Positions 1-6,124 of a stretch of 7,769 nucleotides of DNA are shown one piece after another (position 1 is the first letter of the stretch; each line of letters begins with the position of its first letter). The translations under genes were made by a program, and so were the position numbers. Source of the stretch: JADJLQ01 sp034439915 (GTDB taxonomy: Bacteria; Bacteroidota; Bacteroidia; Chitinophagales; Saprospiraceae); assembly GCA_034439915.1 (NCBI GenBank), contig JAWXBI010000245.1:1-7769 (forward strand), in the 5' to 3' direction. The notes beneath the pieces are model-generated. The model saw nothing but the letters and a program-made list of their open reading frames with translations, was not told the origin of the DNA and did not search any database.

Positions 1-9
1 AATGTATTG

Positions 10-47
10 AAAACCAATGAATAACATTCGTTGGTTTTTTGTTTTTT
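10..47 (+). terminator. Rho-independent terminator of a gene left of the window
   Basis: A 13-bp stem (10-22 pairing with 26-38, one U-G wobble) closes a 3-base loop. The T-rich run 35-47 begins inside the 3' arm and is broken by a single G. The run is on the + strand side, so the hairpin should end a + strand transcript from a gene that lies before the window. On the minus strand only four T follow within the stem, so action in that direction would be weak. It separates the arsR-type gene from whatever lies upstream. Confidence 0.75.
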
Positions 48-70
48 AGGCCATTTTTACCTCAAATTGC

Positions 71-101
71 TTACAAATAAAGTAGAACGATTTACAAATA
101 A
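71..101. repeat. 10-bp direct repeat upstream of the ArsR-type gene
   Basis: TTACAAATAA occurs at 71-80 and again, identically, at 92-101, with an 11-bp spacer. The start-to-start distance is 21 bp, about two turns of the helix, so both copies face the same side of the DNA. A run of nine T follows at 104-112, and the promoter-like site begins at 122. The placement suits a tandem binding site for a regulator, but the DNA is very AT-rich and chance is possible. The repeat is not the inverted repeat usual for ArsR-family operators. Confidence 0.45.
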
Positions 102-121
102 TATTTTTTTTTAATATTTCC

Positions 122-152
122 TTTGACATATTAAAAGTATTCATCATATTTG
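122..152 (+). promoter_or_regulatory. Probable promoter of the ArsR-type gene
   Basis: TTTG at 122-125 and CATATTTG at 145-152 are separated by 19 bp. This matches the Bacteroidota primary-sigma consensus (TTTG, 19-21 bp, TAnnTTTG) in all but the first base of the -7 element. Transcription would begin near 156-160, giving a leader of about 30 bases before the ATG at 190. The same DNA also contains TTGACA (123-128), but without a good -10 hexamer at the standard spacing. Confidence 0.5.
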
Positions 153-189
153 TTCCGCTAGATATTCATTGACCTACTAAAATGTAAGT

Positions 190-495
190 ATGAAGAAGAC
201 AAAGGTTACTTTCGATCAGGAAAAACTACAATATTCCTCTGAGCTTTTGAGGGCTCTTGCTCACCCTCTCCGATTAAAGATTTTGGAGTTCATTGACCGC
301 CATGAAGTGATCAATGTCAACAAAATCTATAATACCCTGAAAATTGAACAAAGCATCACTTCACAACATTTGAAAATCCTCCGTGGCGCTGGGGTAGTCG
401 ATAACAATAAAGATGGTAAATTTAAACATTACCAGATCGACTACAATAAAGTGGCCACTGCAGTGAAAGCCATAAATAATTTTATGGGCAAATAA
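190..495 (+). CDS. ArsR-family winged-helix transcriptional regulator
   Basis: A 101-residue DNA-binding protein, the usual size for a single-domain ArsR/SmtB-type dimeric repressor. Visible family signatures are the ALAHPLRLKIL segment (residues 22-32), the recognition helix around SITSQHLKILRGAG (55-68), and the beta-wing with DGKFKHYQID (75-84). The protein has no cysteine: the helix-3 metal site (ELCVCDL in ArsR) is replaced by VINVNKIYNTL (40-50), and the C-terminal helix lacks the His/Asp/Glu ligand set of SmtB. It is therefore unlikely to be a classical metal sensor, and its signal is unknown. The gene appears to be transcribed alone, with terminators on both sides and the next gene convergent. 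The ATG at 190 follows a two-codon start-stop (ATG TAA, 182-187) in another frame and has no strong Shine-Dalgarno site. The family call is firm; ligand and targets cannot be read from the sequence. Confidence 0.9.
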   Translation: MKKTKVTFDQEKLQYSSELLRALAHPLRLKILEFIDRHEVINVNKIYNTLKIEQSITSQHLKILRGAGVVDNNKDGKFKHYQIDYNKVATAVKAINNFMGK

Positions 496-528
496 CTTAC
501 TACCCCCCATTTTTTTATCCCAAATTTT

Positions 529-566
529 AAGGCTGAATGCCCGGAAGGGCTATTCAGCTTTTTTTT
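529..566 (+). terminator. Rho-independent terminator after the ArsR-type gene
   Basis: GCTGAAT plus GCCC (532-542) pairs with GGGC plus ATTCAGC (547-558) around a GGAA tetraloop of the stable GNRA type, with one bulged T at 551. A run of eight T follows (559-566). It lies 33 bases after the TAA of the ArsR-type gene. Read on the minus strand, the stem is followed by a mixed T/A stretch (from about 530 down to 522), so it may also stop transcripts of the convergent lspA, although it lies about 130 bases past that gene's stop codon. Confidence 0.88.
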
Positions 567-695
567 GGACCCGTCTTGCATTCTGGATGCTGGCTTCTCG
601 CTGGATTGCAGCGAAAAACGCCCCATTTGAGGCCACTTCGTCTGGTTGGAAATTTATCCGAAAAAATGCACCCTACCTGGAGATAGTAGGTCCGG

Positions 696-1469
696 TTATT
701 CCTGGTTAGATTTATTGGTCTCAGGCAATAAGGTGTTTTCTTCAGTAGAATTTTCTGGAGCGGATTCTTCCGGTTTAGTTTCCTCTCCATATTTTTCCGG
801 TTCTTTTCCAACCGGTTCCGGGGTATTTTGGTTCTTAAAAAAACTGCGGAAAAATACCAGCAGGCTGATGACCCCTGTAGAAATGGCGGCATCTGCCACA
901 TTAAATACCGGTCTGAAAAACTGGAATGGTTGACCACCAATGACAGGCATCCAATTGGGCCAATAGGTATCAATCATTGGAAAATAGAACATATCGACCA
1001 CCCGGCCAAACAAGAATGGGGCGTATCCTTTGCCTGGGGCATATTGAGCCAATCCCCCCTGATAGTAAGACTCGGTGAAGATCATTCCATAAAAAGCGGA
1101 ATCCAGTATATTGCCTATAGCCCCTGCCAGAATCAGCGAAAAACAAACGAGCAAACCCGAGGATTCCTTAGATCTTACCAATTTATAGATGATAAATAGC
1201 AGGAATCCCACAGCGCCAATACGGAATAAACTGAGCAATAATTTGCCTGTATTTCCTCCAATGGAGATCCCAAATGCCATTCCTTCGTTCTCTACAAAAT
1301 GGATGCGTGCCCATTCGAGGCCCATGATCTTGAATTCATCACCATATTCCATACTGACCTTAACCCATACCTTTAACCATTGGTCAAGAATCAGCACCAC
1401 CAATATGGTAACAACACATAAAATGGTACGTCTCCTGACCGAAGACTCATCCCTGACAATTAATTCCAT
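696..1469 (-). CDS. lspA: Lipoprotein signal peptidase (signal peptidase II)
   Basis: An inner-membrane aspartyl protease that cuts the signal peptide of diacylated prolipoproteins just before the lipobox cysteine. The family motifs occur in order: DQWLK (residues 29-33), NEGMAFG (61-67), GNILD (119-123) and FNVADAAI (189-196). The catalytic pair should be Asp123 and Asp193. Hydrophobic segments near 14-36, 77-97, 104-121 and 187-210 fit the four-helix fold. At 257 residues it is longer than the roughly 160 of E. coli LspA. One reason is an enlarged loop of about 30 residues between the two catalytic motifs (125-155, then GRVVDMFYF), which I associate with Bacteroidota enzymes. The other is a polar tail (212-257) rich in Glu, Pro, Asn and Thr. 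The position after GNILD is Ser rather than the common Arg. The start at 1469 is the only ATG before an in-frame stop upstream (near 1521). The gene is convergent with the ArsR-type gene and divergent from the SNF2 gene, and stands alone here. Confidence 0.95.
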   Translation of the reverse strand: MELIVRDESSVRRRTILCVVTILVVLILDQWLKVWVKVSMEYGDEFKIMGLEWARIHFVENEGMAFGISIGGNTGKLLLSLFRIGAVGFLLFIIYKLVRSKESSGLLVCFSLILAGAIGNILDSAFYGMIFTESYYQGGLAQYAPGKGYAPFLFGRVVDMFYFPMIDTYWPNWMPVIGGQPFQFFRPVFNVADAAISTGVISLLVFFRSFFKNQNTPEPVGKEPEKYGEETKPEESAPENSTEENTLLPETNKSNQE

Positions 1470-1476
1470 GAGGCCG

Positions 1477-1509
1477 CAAAGATAAGTACAGAAGTTTGAA
1501 TGAGGAAAA
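1477..1509 (-). promoter_or_regulatory. Probable lspA promoter, giving a very short leader
   Basis: On the minus strand TATCTTTG (1484 down to 1477) matches the Bacteroidota -7 consensus TAnnTTTG exactly. A T-run at about 1510-1506 sits 21 bp upstream, where the -33 TTTG is expected, but it reads TTTT. The -7 element ends only 7 bp before the lspA ATG (1469), so transcription should begin within a few bases of the start codon. The message would be leaderless or nearly so. Confidence 0.5.
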
Positions 1510-1592
1510 AGGACTGAAAATCAACAGAATGGAGCAGATATAGATTTATCCGCTAGACCGGACGGGGACTTTTACAAAAACAAGATCAGCCA

Positions 1593-1623
1593 TTTTAACG
1601 GTAAACCTGATGTCATAACTTTA
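1593..1623 (+). promoter_or_regulatory. Possible promoter of the SNF2 gene
   Basis: TAACTTTA (1616-1623) matches TAnnTTTG at all but the last position, and TTTT at 1593-1596 lies 19 bp upstream in place of TTTG. It would give a leader of about 50 bases to the ATG at 1678. Both elements are imperfect and the region is AT-rich, so this is only the best candidate in the 208-bp divergent intergenic region. I see no other gene or structure there. Confidence 0.25.
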
Positions 1624-1677
1624 ATAAATTTTACTTTTAACCCGCTCAAATTGGATTATTAACCCTCTATCCAAAAC

Positions 1678-4533
1678 ATGACTGAAAGACATCACGCTAT
1701 ATTATTTATTCCAAAATATTTGTCGAAAGGGTTTGACTTTATATCTTTTGTGACGGTAATCAAAACACCGGCCTATACCGAGTTTGTTTACTTCGGTTGG
1801 GATCTTGTAAAACGTAAATTCATTAATCTGAAGGATGATGCGTTTCAGGCTCTGCTGCAATTGTCCAATCAAAGTGTTTTGAGTTATTCTGATGGGAAAA
1901 CCAAGGAATACCGAAAGCTTCAGTCCGGCAAGGATATCGAAGCCCTCGTCCAGAAAAGCAGGAATCGCTACCTCAATGAGGTTTTCCTGAATGGCTTACC
2001 ACATTGGCAGCATCTCCCGTGTTACCATCTCACCCAGGATCCGATTACCCGGAAGGTAATGAAATTGCCTTGTCAGTTTTTAAGTGAAACGCCGGAACTA
2101 AAGTTTTTTGTAGAACAATCTCCCAATAAGGGTCTCCGGTTGATGAAGTATGTTCGGGTCAACAAGGATATGTATTTGGTTGATGACTTTCGCCGGACGC
2201 TTTTTTTGTTGGAGTACAATCATCAATATGCCATTTTATCGGCACGTGATTATCAGACCCTGGAGTGGTTGGGAGAATTAAATCTGACTACCCTGGCTTT
2301 TTTACCGAAAGAATTTCTGGTTCAGGTAGTTCTTAAGCTGGAATCAAAAGGGTATGTGGTCGACCGTAATAATTGTTTCCCAATCCATGAAATTCACACG
2401 TTACCAGAAACCATGGTAAGGGTACAGGAGATCAGTGATACATTTCTGGAATTTATCCCGTGCTGGAATTATGAAGGTATCCCGGTAGAAGGCCACTATA
2501 CTGCACAGGTGGAAATCCAACGGCAGGATGAAATGTATCGCATATTCCGGGATAAAGGATTGGAATCAAACCTCGTAAAAAGTATCCGTGAGAAACACTC
2601 GTCCTTCAGACAGCAGTTTAACGGTAAGTTTTTTATTCGCTTTGATGAGGCACGTAAAAACAACTGGTTTTTAACTACCTATCAGCAATGGCTGGACACC
2701 GGGGTCCAGATTCTTGGCCTGGACCAATTAAAACATTTTAAATACTCTTCATTCAAAATAACGACCACACTGACCTGGCTCAATTCGGAGCAGGGACTCA
2801 CCCGGTTAAACCTGGAGATTTTGTTTGGAGAAGAAAAAATCAATAATAAAGAATTACAAAAAGTTGTCCTTGCCGGTCAAAAAAGCATTCTCCTCCAGGA
2901 TAATACTATAGGAATATTGCCGGAGGAGTGGAGATCCCGGTATGGCTTATTGGTTAAACACGCTCGCATGGAAGGCAGCCAATTGACGGTCTCGGACTGG
3001 TTGCTGCAGAGCGATCCCAGGATATTATCCTCCGAAGACGTGAAAAAATCCAACACGGTCGAATTCCAGGCCAGGTGGCGGAATTGGCAGCAAAGTCATA
3101 TCGAAATATATCCCCTGCCTTCCAGGATCAGGGCGACCCTCCGGCCTTATCAACGGAAGGGATTTGAATGGATGGCATTGCTTTCAGAAATGAAATCAGG
3201 GGCATGCCTGGCAGATGATATGGGCCTGGGTAAGACCCTGCAAACCATTGCTTTTTTATCCTGGTTATACGAGGCACATCCTGATTTGCGGTTTTTAATC
3301 GTTTGTCCCGCCTCACTATTATACAATTGGAAGGCTGAATTGGAGAAGTTTGCCCCCCATCTCGGTTCTCGTTTATTTAAAGGAGGAGTCAATGATTTGG
3401 CTGCTTTTTTTGCTTCCCGGGATCCTATTTTAATCGCAGGTTATGGAATGGTGAGATCGCAGATCGATTTGCTGGAGTCGTATTTGTGGGGCGGGGTGAT
3501 TATCGATGAAAGCCATAATATCAAAAACCCGGCAGCACAAATTACCAAAGCTATACATCGCCTCAAAGCCGCTCACCGCATAGCCCTCAGTGGCACACCT
3601 GTAATGAACAACACGTTTGATTTATATGCACAAATAGAATTCATCGTGCCTGGCTTATTGGGCAGTCCCGAGTTTTTTACCCGGGAGTATGCCAATCCCA
3701 TCGATAAAGACGGAGACCAGGAAAAAATAGCCACGCTTTCGAAATTAACCTCACCGTTTATCCTGAGACGAACCAAAAAACAAGTGGCCCCCGACTTACC
3801 GGAAAAAACGGAATCCGTTCTTTGGTGCGAAATGGAAGATAAACAGAGGGCAGTTTATGAGGAGACCAAAAGGTCTATTCGGGACAATATTTTCCTGCAT
3901 ATAAAAAACGATGGCCTGGCTAAAAGCAAAATCGGTATCCTCGCCGGGATAATCAAATTAAGGCAAATCTGTTGTGCTCCTTCCTTATTAGAAGAATTTG
4001 AAGGTAGCCCACCGGGAGATTCTATCAAACTGTCGGTCTTAATGGATGAATTGAATAACCTGCAAACCAGCAGTAAAGCCCTGGTTTTTTCACAATTTAA
4101 AGGAATGCTCCACCTGATAGCATCCTGCCTTAACCTTGCTGGTATTCCCTATTATCATTTTGACGGGGACACTCCCATAGTTGAAAGGCAGGTCATGGTC
4201 AATGCATTCCAGACCGAAAACGATCCTGCCAAAGTTTTTCTTATCTCCCTTAAAGCTGGTAATACAGGGCTCAACCTGACTGCTGCTGATTATGTTTTCC
4301 TGGTCGATCCCTGGTGGAATACGGCGATTCAGCAACAAGCTATTGACCGCACCCACAGGATAGGACAGATCAATCATGTATTTGCCTACAAAATGATTTG
4401 CACCAATACTATCGAAGAGCGGATCATCCAGCTTCAGCAAAAAAAACAATGGATCTCCGATGAGTTGATCCAGGCGGAAGATGGTTTCGTGAAAAATCTG
4501 TCTGAAGAGGATGTGGCCTTTTTATTCAGTTAA
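1678..4533 (+). CDS. SNF2-family DEAD/DEAH helicase-like ATPase
   Basis: A 951-residue Swi2/Snf2-type ATPase of helicase superfamily 2, expected to move along double-stranded DNA and remodel DNA-protein complexes, not to unwind it. The C-terminal motor is complete. Lobe 1 has motif I DDMGLGKT (513-520, Walker A Lys519), Ia with CPASLLYNW, motif II DESH (610-613) and motif III SGTP (638-641). Lobe 2 has ALVFSQF, GNTGLNL (about 861-867) and motif VI DRTHRIGQ (890-897, arginines 891 and 894), and the protein ends in a coiled-coil-like tail. The first 480 or so residues are not a recognisable domain to me. They resemble the N-terminal region found in many bacterial SNF2 proteins, but I find no SWIM zinc-finger pattern (CxC...CxH). 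The ATG at 1678 is the first start after an in-frame TAA at 1660-1662. The gene stands alone, divergent from lspA and convergent with the SusD-like gene, and no defence or methylase gene is adjacent. The cellular role cannot be assigned. Confidence 0.93.
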   Translation: MTERHHAILFIPKYLSKGFDFISFVTVIKTPAYTEFVYFGWDLVKRKFINLKDDAFQALLQLSNQSVLSYSDGKTKEYRKLQSGKDIEALVQKSRNRYLNEVFLNGLPHWQHLPCYHLTQDPITRKVMKLPCQFLSETPELKFFVEQSPNKGLRLMKYVRVNKDMYLVDDFRRTLFLLEYNHQYAILSARDYQTLEWLGELNLTTLAFLPKEFLVQVVLKLESKGYVVDRNNCFPIHEIHTLPETMVRVQEISDTFLEFIPCWNYEGIPVEGHYTAQVEIQRQDEMYRIFRDKGLESNLVKSIREKHSSFRQQFNGKFFIRFDEARKNNWFLTTYQQWLDTGVQILGLDQLKHFKYSSFKITTTLTWLNSEQGLTRLNLEILFGEEKINNKELQKVVLAGQKSILLQDNTIGILPEEWRSRYGLLVKHARMEGSQLTVSDWLLQSDPRILSSEDVKKSNTVEFQARWRNWQQSHIEIYPLPSRIRATLRPYQRKGFEWMALLSEMKSGACLADDMGLGKTLQTIAFLSWLYEAHPDLRFLIVCPASLLYNWKAELEKFAPHLGSRLFKGGVNDLAAFFASRDPILIAGYGMVRSQIDLLESYLWGGVIIDESHNIKNPAAQITKAIHRLKAAHRIALSGTPVMNNTFDLYAQIEFIVPGLLGSPEFFTREYANPIDKDGDQEKIATLSKLTSPFILRRTKKQVAPDLPEKTESVLWCEMEDKQRAVYEETKRSIRDNIFLHIKNDGLAKSKIGILAGIIKLRQICCAPSLLEEFEGSPPGDSIKLSVLMDELNNLQTSSKALVFSQFKGMLHLIASCLNLAGIPYYHFDGDTPIVERQVMVNAFQTENDPAKVFLISLKAGNTGLNLTAADYVFLVDPWWNTAIQQQAIDRTHRIGQINHVFAYKMICTNTIEERIIQLQQKKQWISDELIQAEDGFVKNLSEEDVAFLFS

Positions 4534-4534
4534 T

Positions 4535-4564
4535 AAAAAAGCCGGTCTCTATGGAAACCGGCTT
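4535..4564 (-). terminator. Rho-independent terminator of the SusC/SusD operon
   Basis: An 8-bp perfect stem, AAGCCGGT (4539-4546) with ACCGGCTT (4557-4564), can extend inward by two pairs across a C-A mismatch to a 4-base loop. On the minus strand the stem runs into six T (4540 down to 4535), the classic form. It lies 25 bases past the SusD-like stop codon and directly after the SNF2 stop. On the + strand it is followed by TTAAATT, so it may also stop SNF2 transcripts, less efficiently. Confidence 0.85.
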
Positions 4565-4589
4565 AAATTGATTCGAATTGATGTTTTAA

Positions 4590-6122
4590 TTATTGTTTGT
4601 CCCACCATACCCGGGTGTCTAAATCATCAGCTCCCTGACGCGAGATGGCTTCTTTCACATTGGTACTATTAACTGAAATTTCAGAATTGGGATAAGTCAG
4701 CCTACGGATAAAATCACCTTTGATTCCCTTTCCGGGGAAAGGGTTGGGGGTTAGTTTTGGAAATCCTGACCTCCTGAAATTAGCAAAAGCCTCCGGGCCA
4801 TTCATAAAGGATGAAATCCAGTATTGGGTATTGATTTGTTCTAAACCTGTGGCGGCATTGTAAGGGTTGGCTGCGATATAGGCATCTGCAGAGGCAGCGG
4901 GAATAGCGGAATTGGCATCATGCATGGCGCATTGATCCATGTGTGCTTTGATACCATTTTTGAAAGCATCGGCGGCAGATCCGCTAGCCCAACCTCTTTG
5001 AATGGCTTCTGCCAGTAAAAGGGAGGTTTGGGAGTACGTAACAAAAAACATAGGAGCGGTATTTTTACCAAATCGGGTCCGGTCCACCTGGCTAAAATCA
5101 TAAAAACTTGCCAGGCCTCTTGCAGTAGCTTGTGCAGTAATACCATTATTGTCATATCCGAATGGCATTCCTATTTGAAGTGAAGTGTCCGTACTGGCTC
5201 TGGCCGCAGTTTGTTCGGGTCCTGATTTGGCCCCTACATATCTTACGGCGATAGCTTTTAGCCTGGGATCGCTGGTTCTTTTGAGGTGGTCTAAAAACGG
5301 GGCAGCCATATACGAGTTTGCTGCTTCGGTACTGTTCATCCAGTTTCCAATGGAATTGACATAATTGGCGTCGTGCCGGGAAAAGGCATTATCTGCATTA
5401 GAAGTCATCAAGCCTCCTGCTACCGCTTTTTGCACAGTAGATTGGGCCAGGGTAGGATCTACTTTAGTAAGGCGCATTCCGGCTCTCAGCAATAAAGAAT
5501 TTCCAAATTTTTTCCATTTGGCAATGTCTCCTCCGTATAAAATATCAGCGGTTTCTATGGTTTTGGTTGCATCCAGCGCGGCTGAAGCATCGGTCAGTGT
5601 TTTAATGATGTCTGCATAAATAGCCTGCTGGGCATCATATTTTGGCAACGTAATCTGATCACTGTACCCTTTGCCGGCATCAAAATAAGGAATATCGCCA
5701 TAGGTATCCGTCAATACCATAAAAGCAAAAGACCGAAAAATTTTAGCCATATTCAATAGATTGGTCCGGGTCGGCAGCGCCTGAGCCTGAATAATGACAT
5801 CCGTGGAGTGTCTCACTACCGAGCGATAATAGCGCACCCAGTTTTGGTTGGTCGCATCGCGGTTGTCCTGATTAAAATTAGCTCCGGTCAATACTCCTGA
5901 GTTGGGAGTTACCATTTGCTGGACGATCCCGATCTCATAAATAATCGTGGTATTGACGTATGATGCATTAATCACGGCATTATTTAATATAAAGACGGGA
6001 TTGATAGCCGTAGCAGCATTTTTATTGACGTTCAACTCGTCGAAGCCTTCATCACAGGAGACGACAATCAGGCCGAGCGTTAAGAAGAAGAGTTTTGTAA
6101 TATTTTTCATGATCCTGTTCAT
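4590..6122 (-). CDS. SusD/RagB-like outer-membrane nutrient-binding lipoprotein
   Basis: A surface-exposed, substrate-binding lipoprotein that sits as a lid on its SusC partner. The N-terminus is a lipoprotein signal: basic residues, a hydrophobic core (11-21) and the lipobox VVSC with Cys23, followed by acidic DEGFDE, which fits export to the cell surface. The mature start (DELNVNKNAATAINPVFIL, 28-46), the FANFRRSGFP segment (near 445-454) and the ending with TYPNSE and WW match the SusD_2 type (SusD-like_2, PF12771). The 510-residue length is normal for a full gene. It begins 2 bp after the SusC stop, so translation is probably coupled. An alternative ATG at 6110 (Met5) has AGGA five bases upstream and leaves a typical MKN-type signal peptide, so it may be the true start. 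No glycan-specific gene is visible, so the substrate is unknown; peptides or other nutrients are as possible as sugars. Confidence 0.93.
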   Translation of the reverse strand: MNRIMKNITKLFFLTLGLIVVSCDEGFDELNVNKNAATAINPVFILNNAVINASYVNTTIIYEIGIVQQMVTPNSGVLTGANFNQDNRDATNQNWVRYYRSVVRHSTDVIIQAQALPTRTNLLNMAKIFRSFAFMVLTDTYGDIPYFDAGKGYSDQITLPKYDAQQAIYADIIKTLTDASAALDATKTIETADILYGGDIAKWKKFGNSLLLRAGMRLTKVDPTLAQSTVQKAVAGGLMTSNADNAFSRHDANYVNSIGNWMNSTEAANSYMAAPFLDHLKRTSDPRLKAIAVRYVGAKSGPEQTAARASTDTSLQIGMPFGYDNNGITAQATARGLASFYDFSQVDRTRFGKNTAPMFFVTYSQTSLLLAEAIQRGWASGSAADAFKNGIKAHMDQCAMHDANSAIPAASADAYIAANPYNAATGLEQINTQYWISSFMNGPEAFANFRRSGFPKLTPNPFPGKGIKGDFIRRLTYPNSEISVNSTNVKEAISRQGADDLDTRVWWDKQ

Positions 6123-6124
6123 TT

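Noticed and set aside
598..614. Perfect 6-bp hairpin TCGCTG / CAGCGA between the ArsR-type gene and lspA
   Set aside because: No T-run follows on either strand and nothing suggests an RNA gene. It is short enough to be chance.
672..690. Small inverted repeat CCTAC / GTAGG downstream of lspA as its terminator
   Set aside because: The stem is only 5 bp with a 9-base loop, and the six-T run begins five bases later, so it is too weak to call.
554..973. Open frame of 139 codons on the minus strand overlapping the lspA 3' end
   Set aside because: It overlaps lspA in another frame, has no recognisable motif, and runs through the ArsR-type terminator hairpin.
828..1199. Open frames on the + strand across lspA (646-933, 828-1199, 1189-1485)
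   Set aside because: They are antisense to a gene with complete catalytic motifs and encode no recognisable protein.
154..1557. The 9-mer TCCGCTAGA shared by the regions upstream of the ArsR-type gene (154-162) and the SNF2 gene (1549-1557)
   Set aside because: Many 9-mer matches are expected by chance in a window of this size, and the two copies sit at different distances from their genes.
2199..3415. Runs of six to seven T inside the SNF2 gene as frameshift sites
   Set aside because: The reading frame is intact throughout with all motor motifs in one frame, and no alternative frame continues usefully.
1678..4533. SNF2 protein as part of an anti-phage system such as DISARM
   Set aside because: The neighbours are lspA and a SusC/SusD operon. 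No methylase, nuclease or other defence component is present in the window.
4841..5155. Antisense and alternate-frame open frames inside the SusD-like, SusC-like and SNF2 genes
   Set aside because: All overlap well-supported genes and show no family signature or plausible start context.
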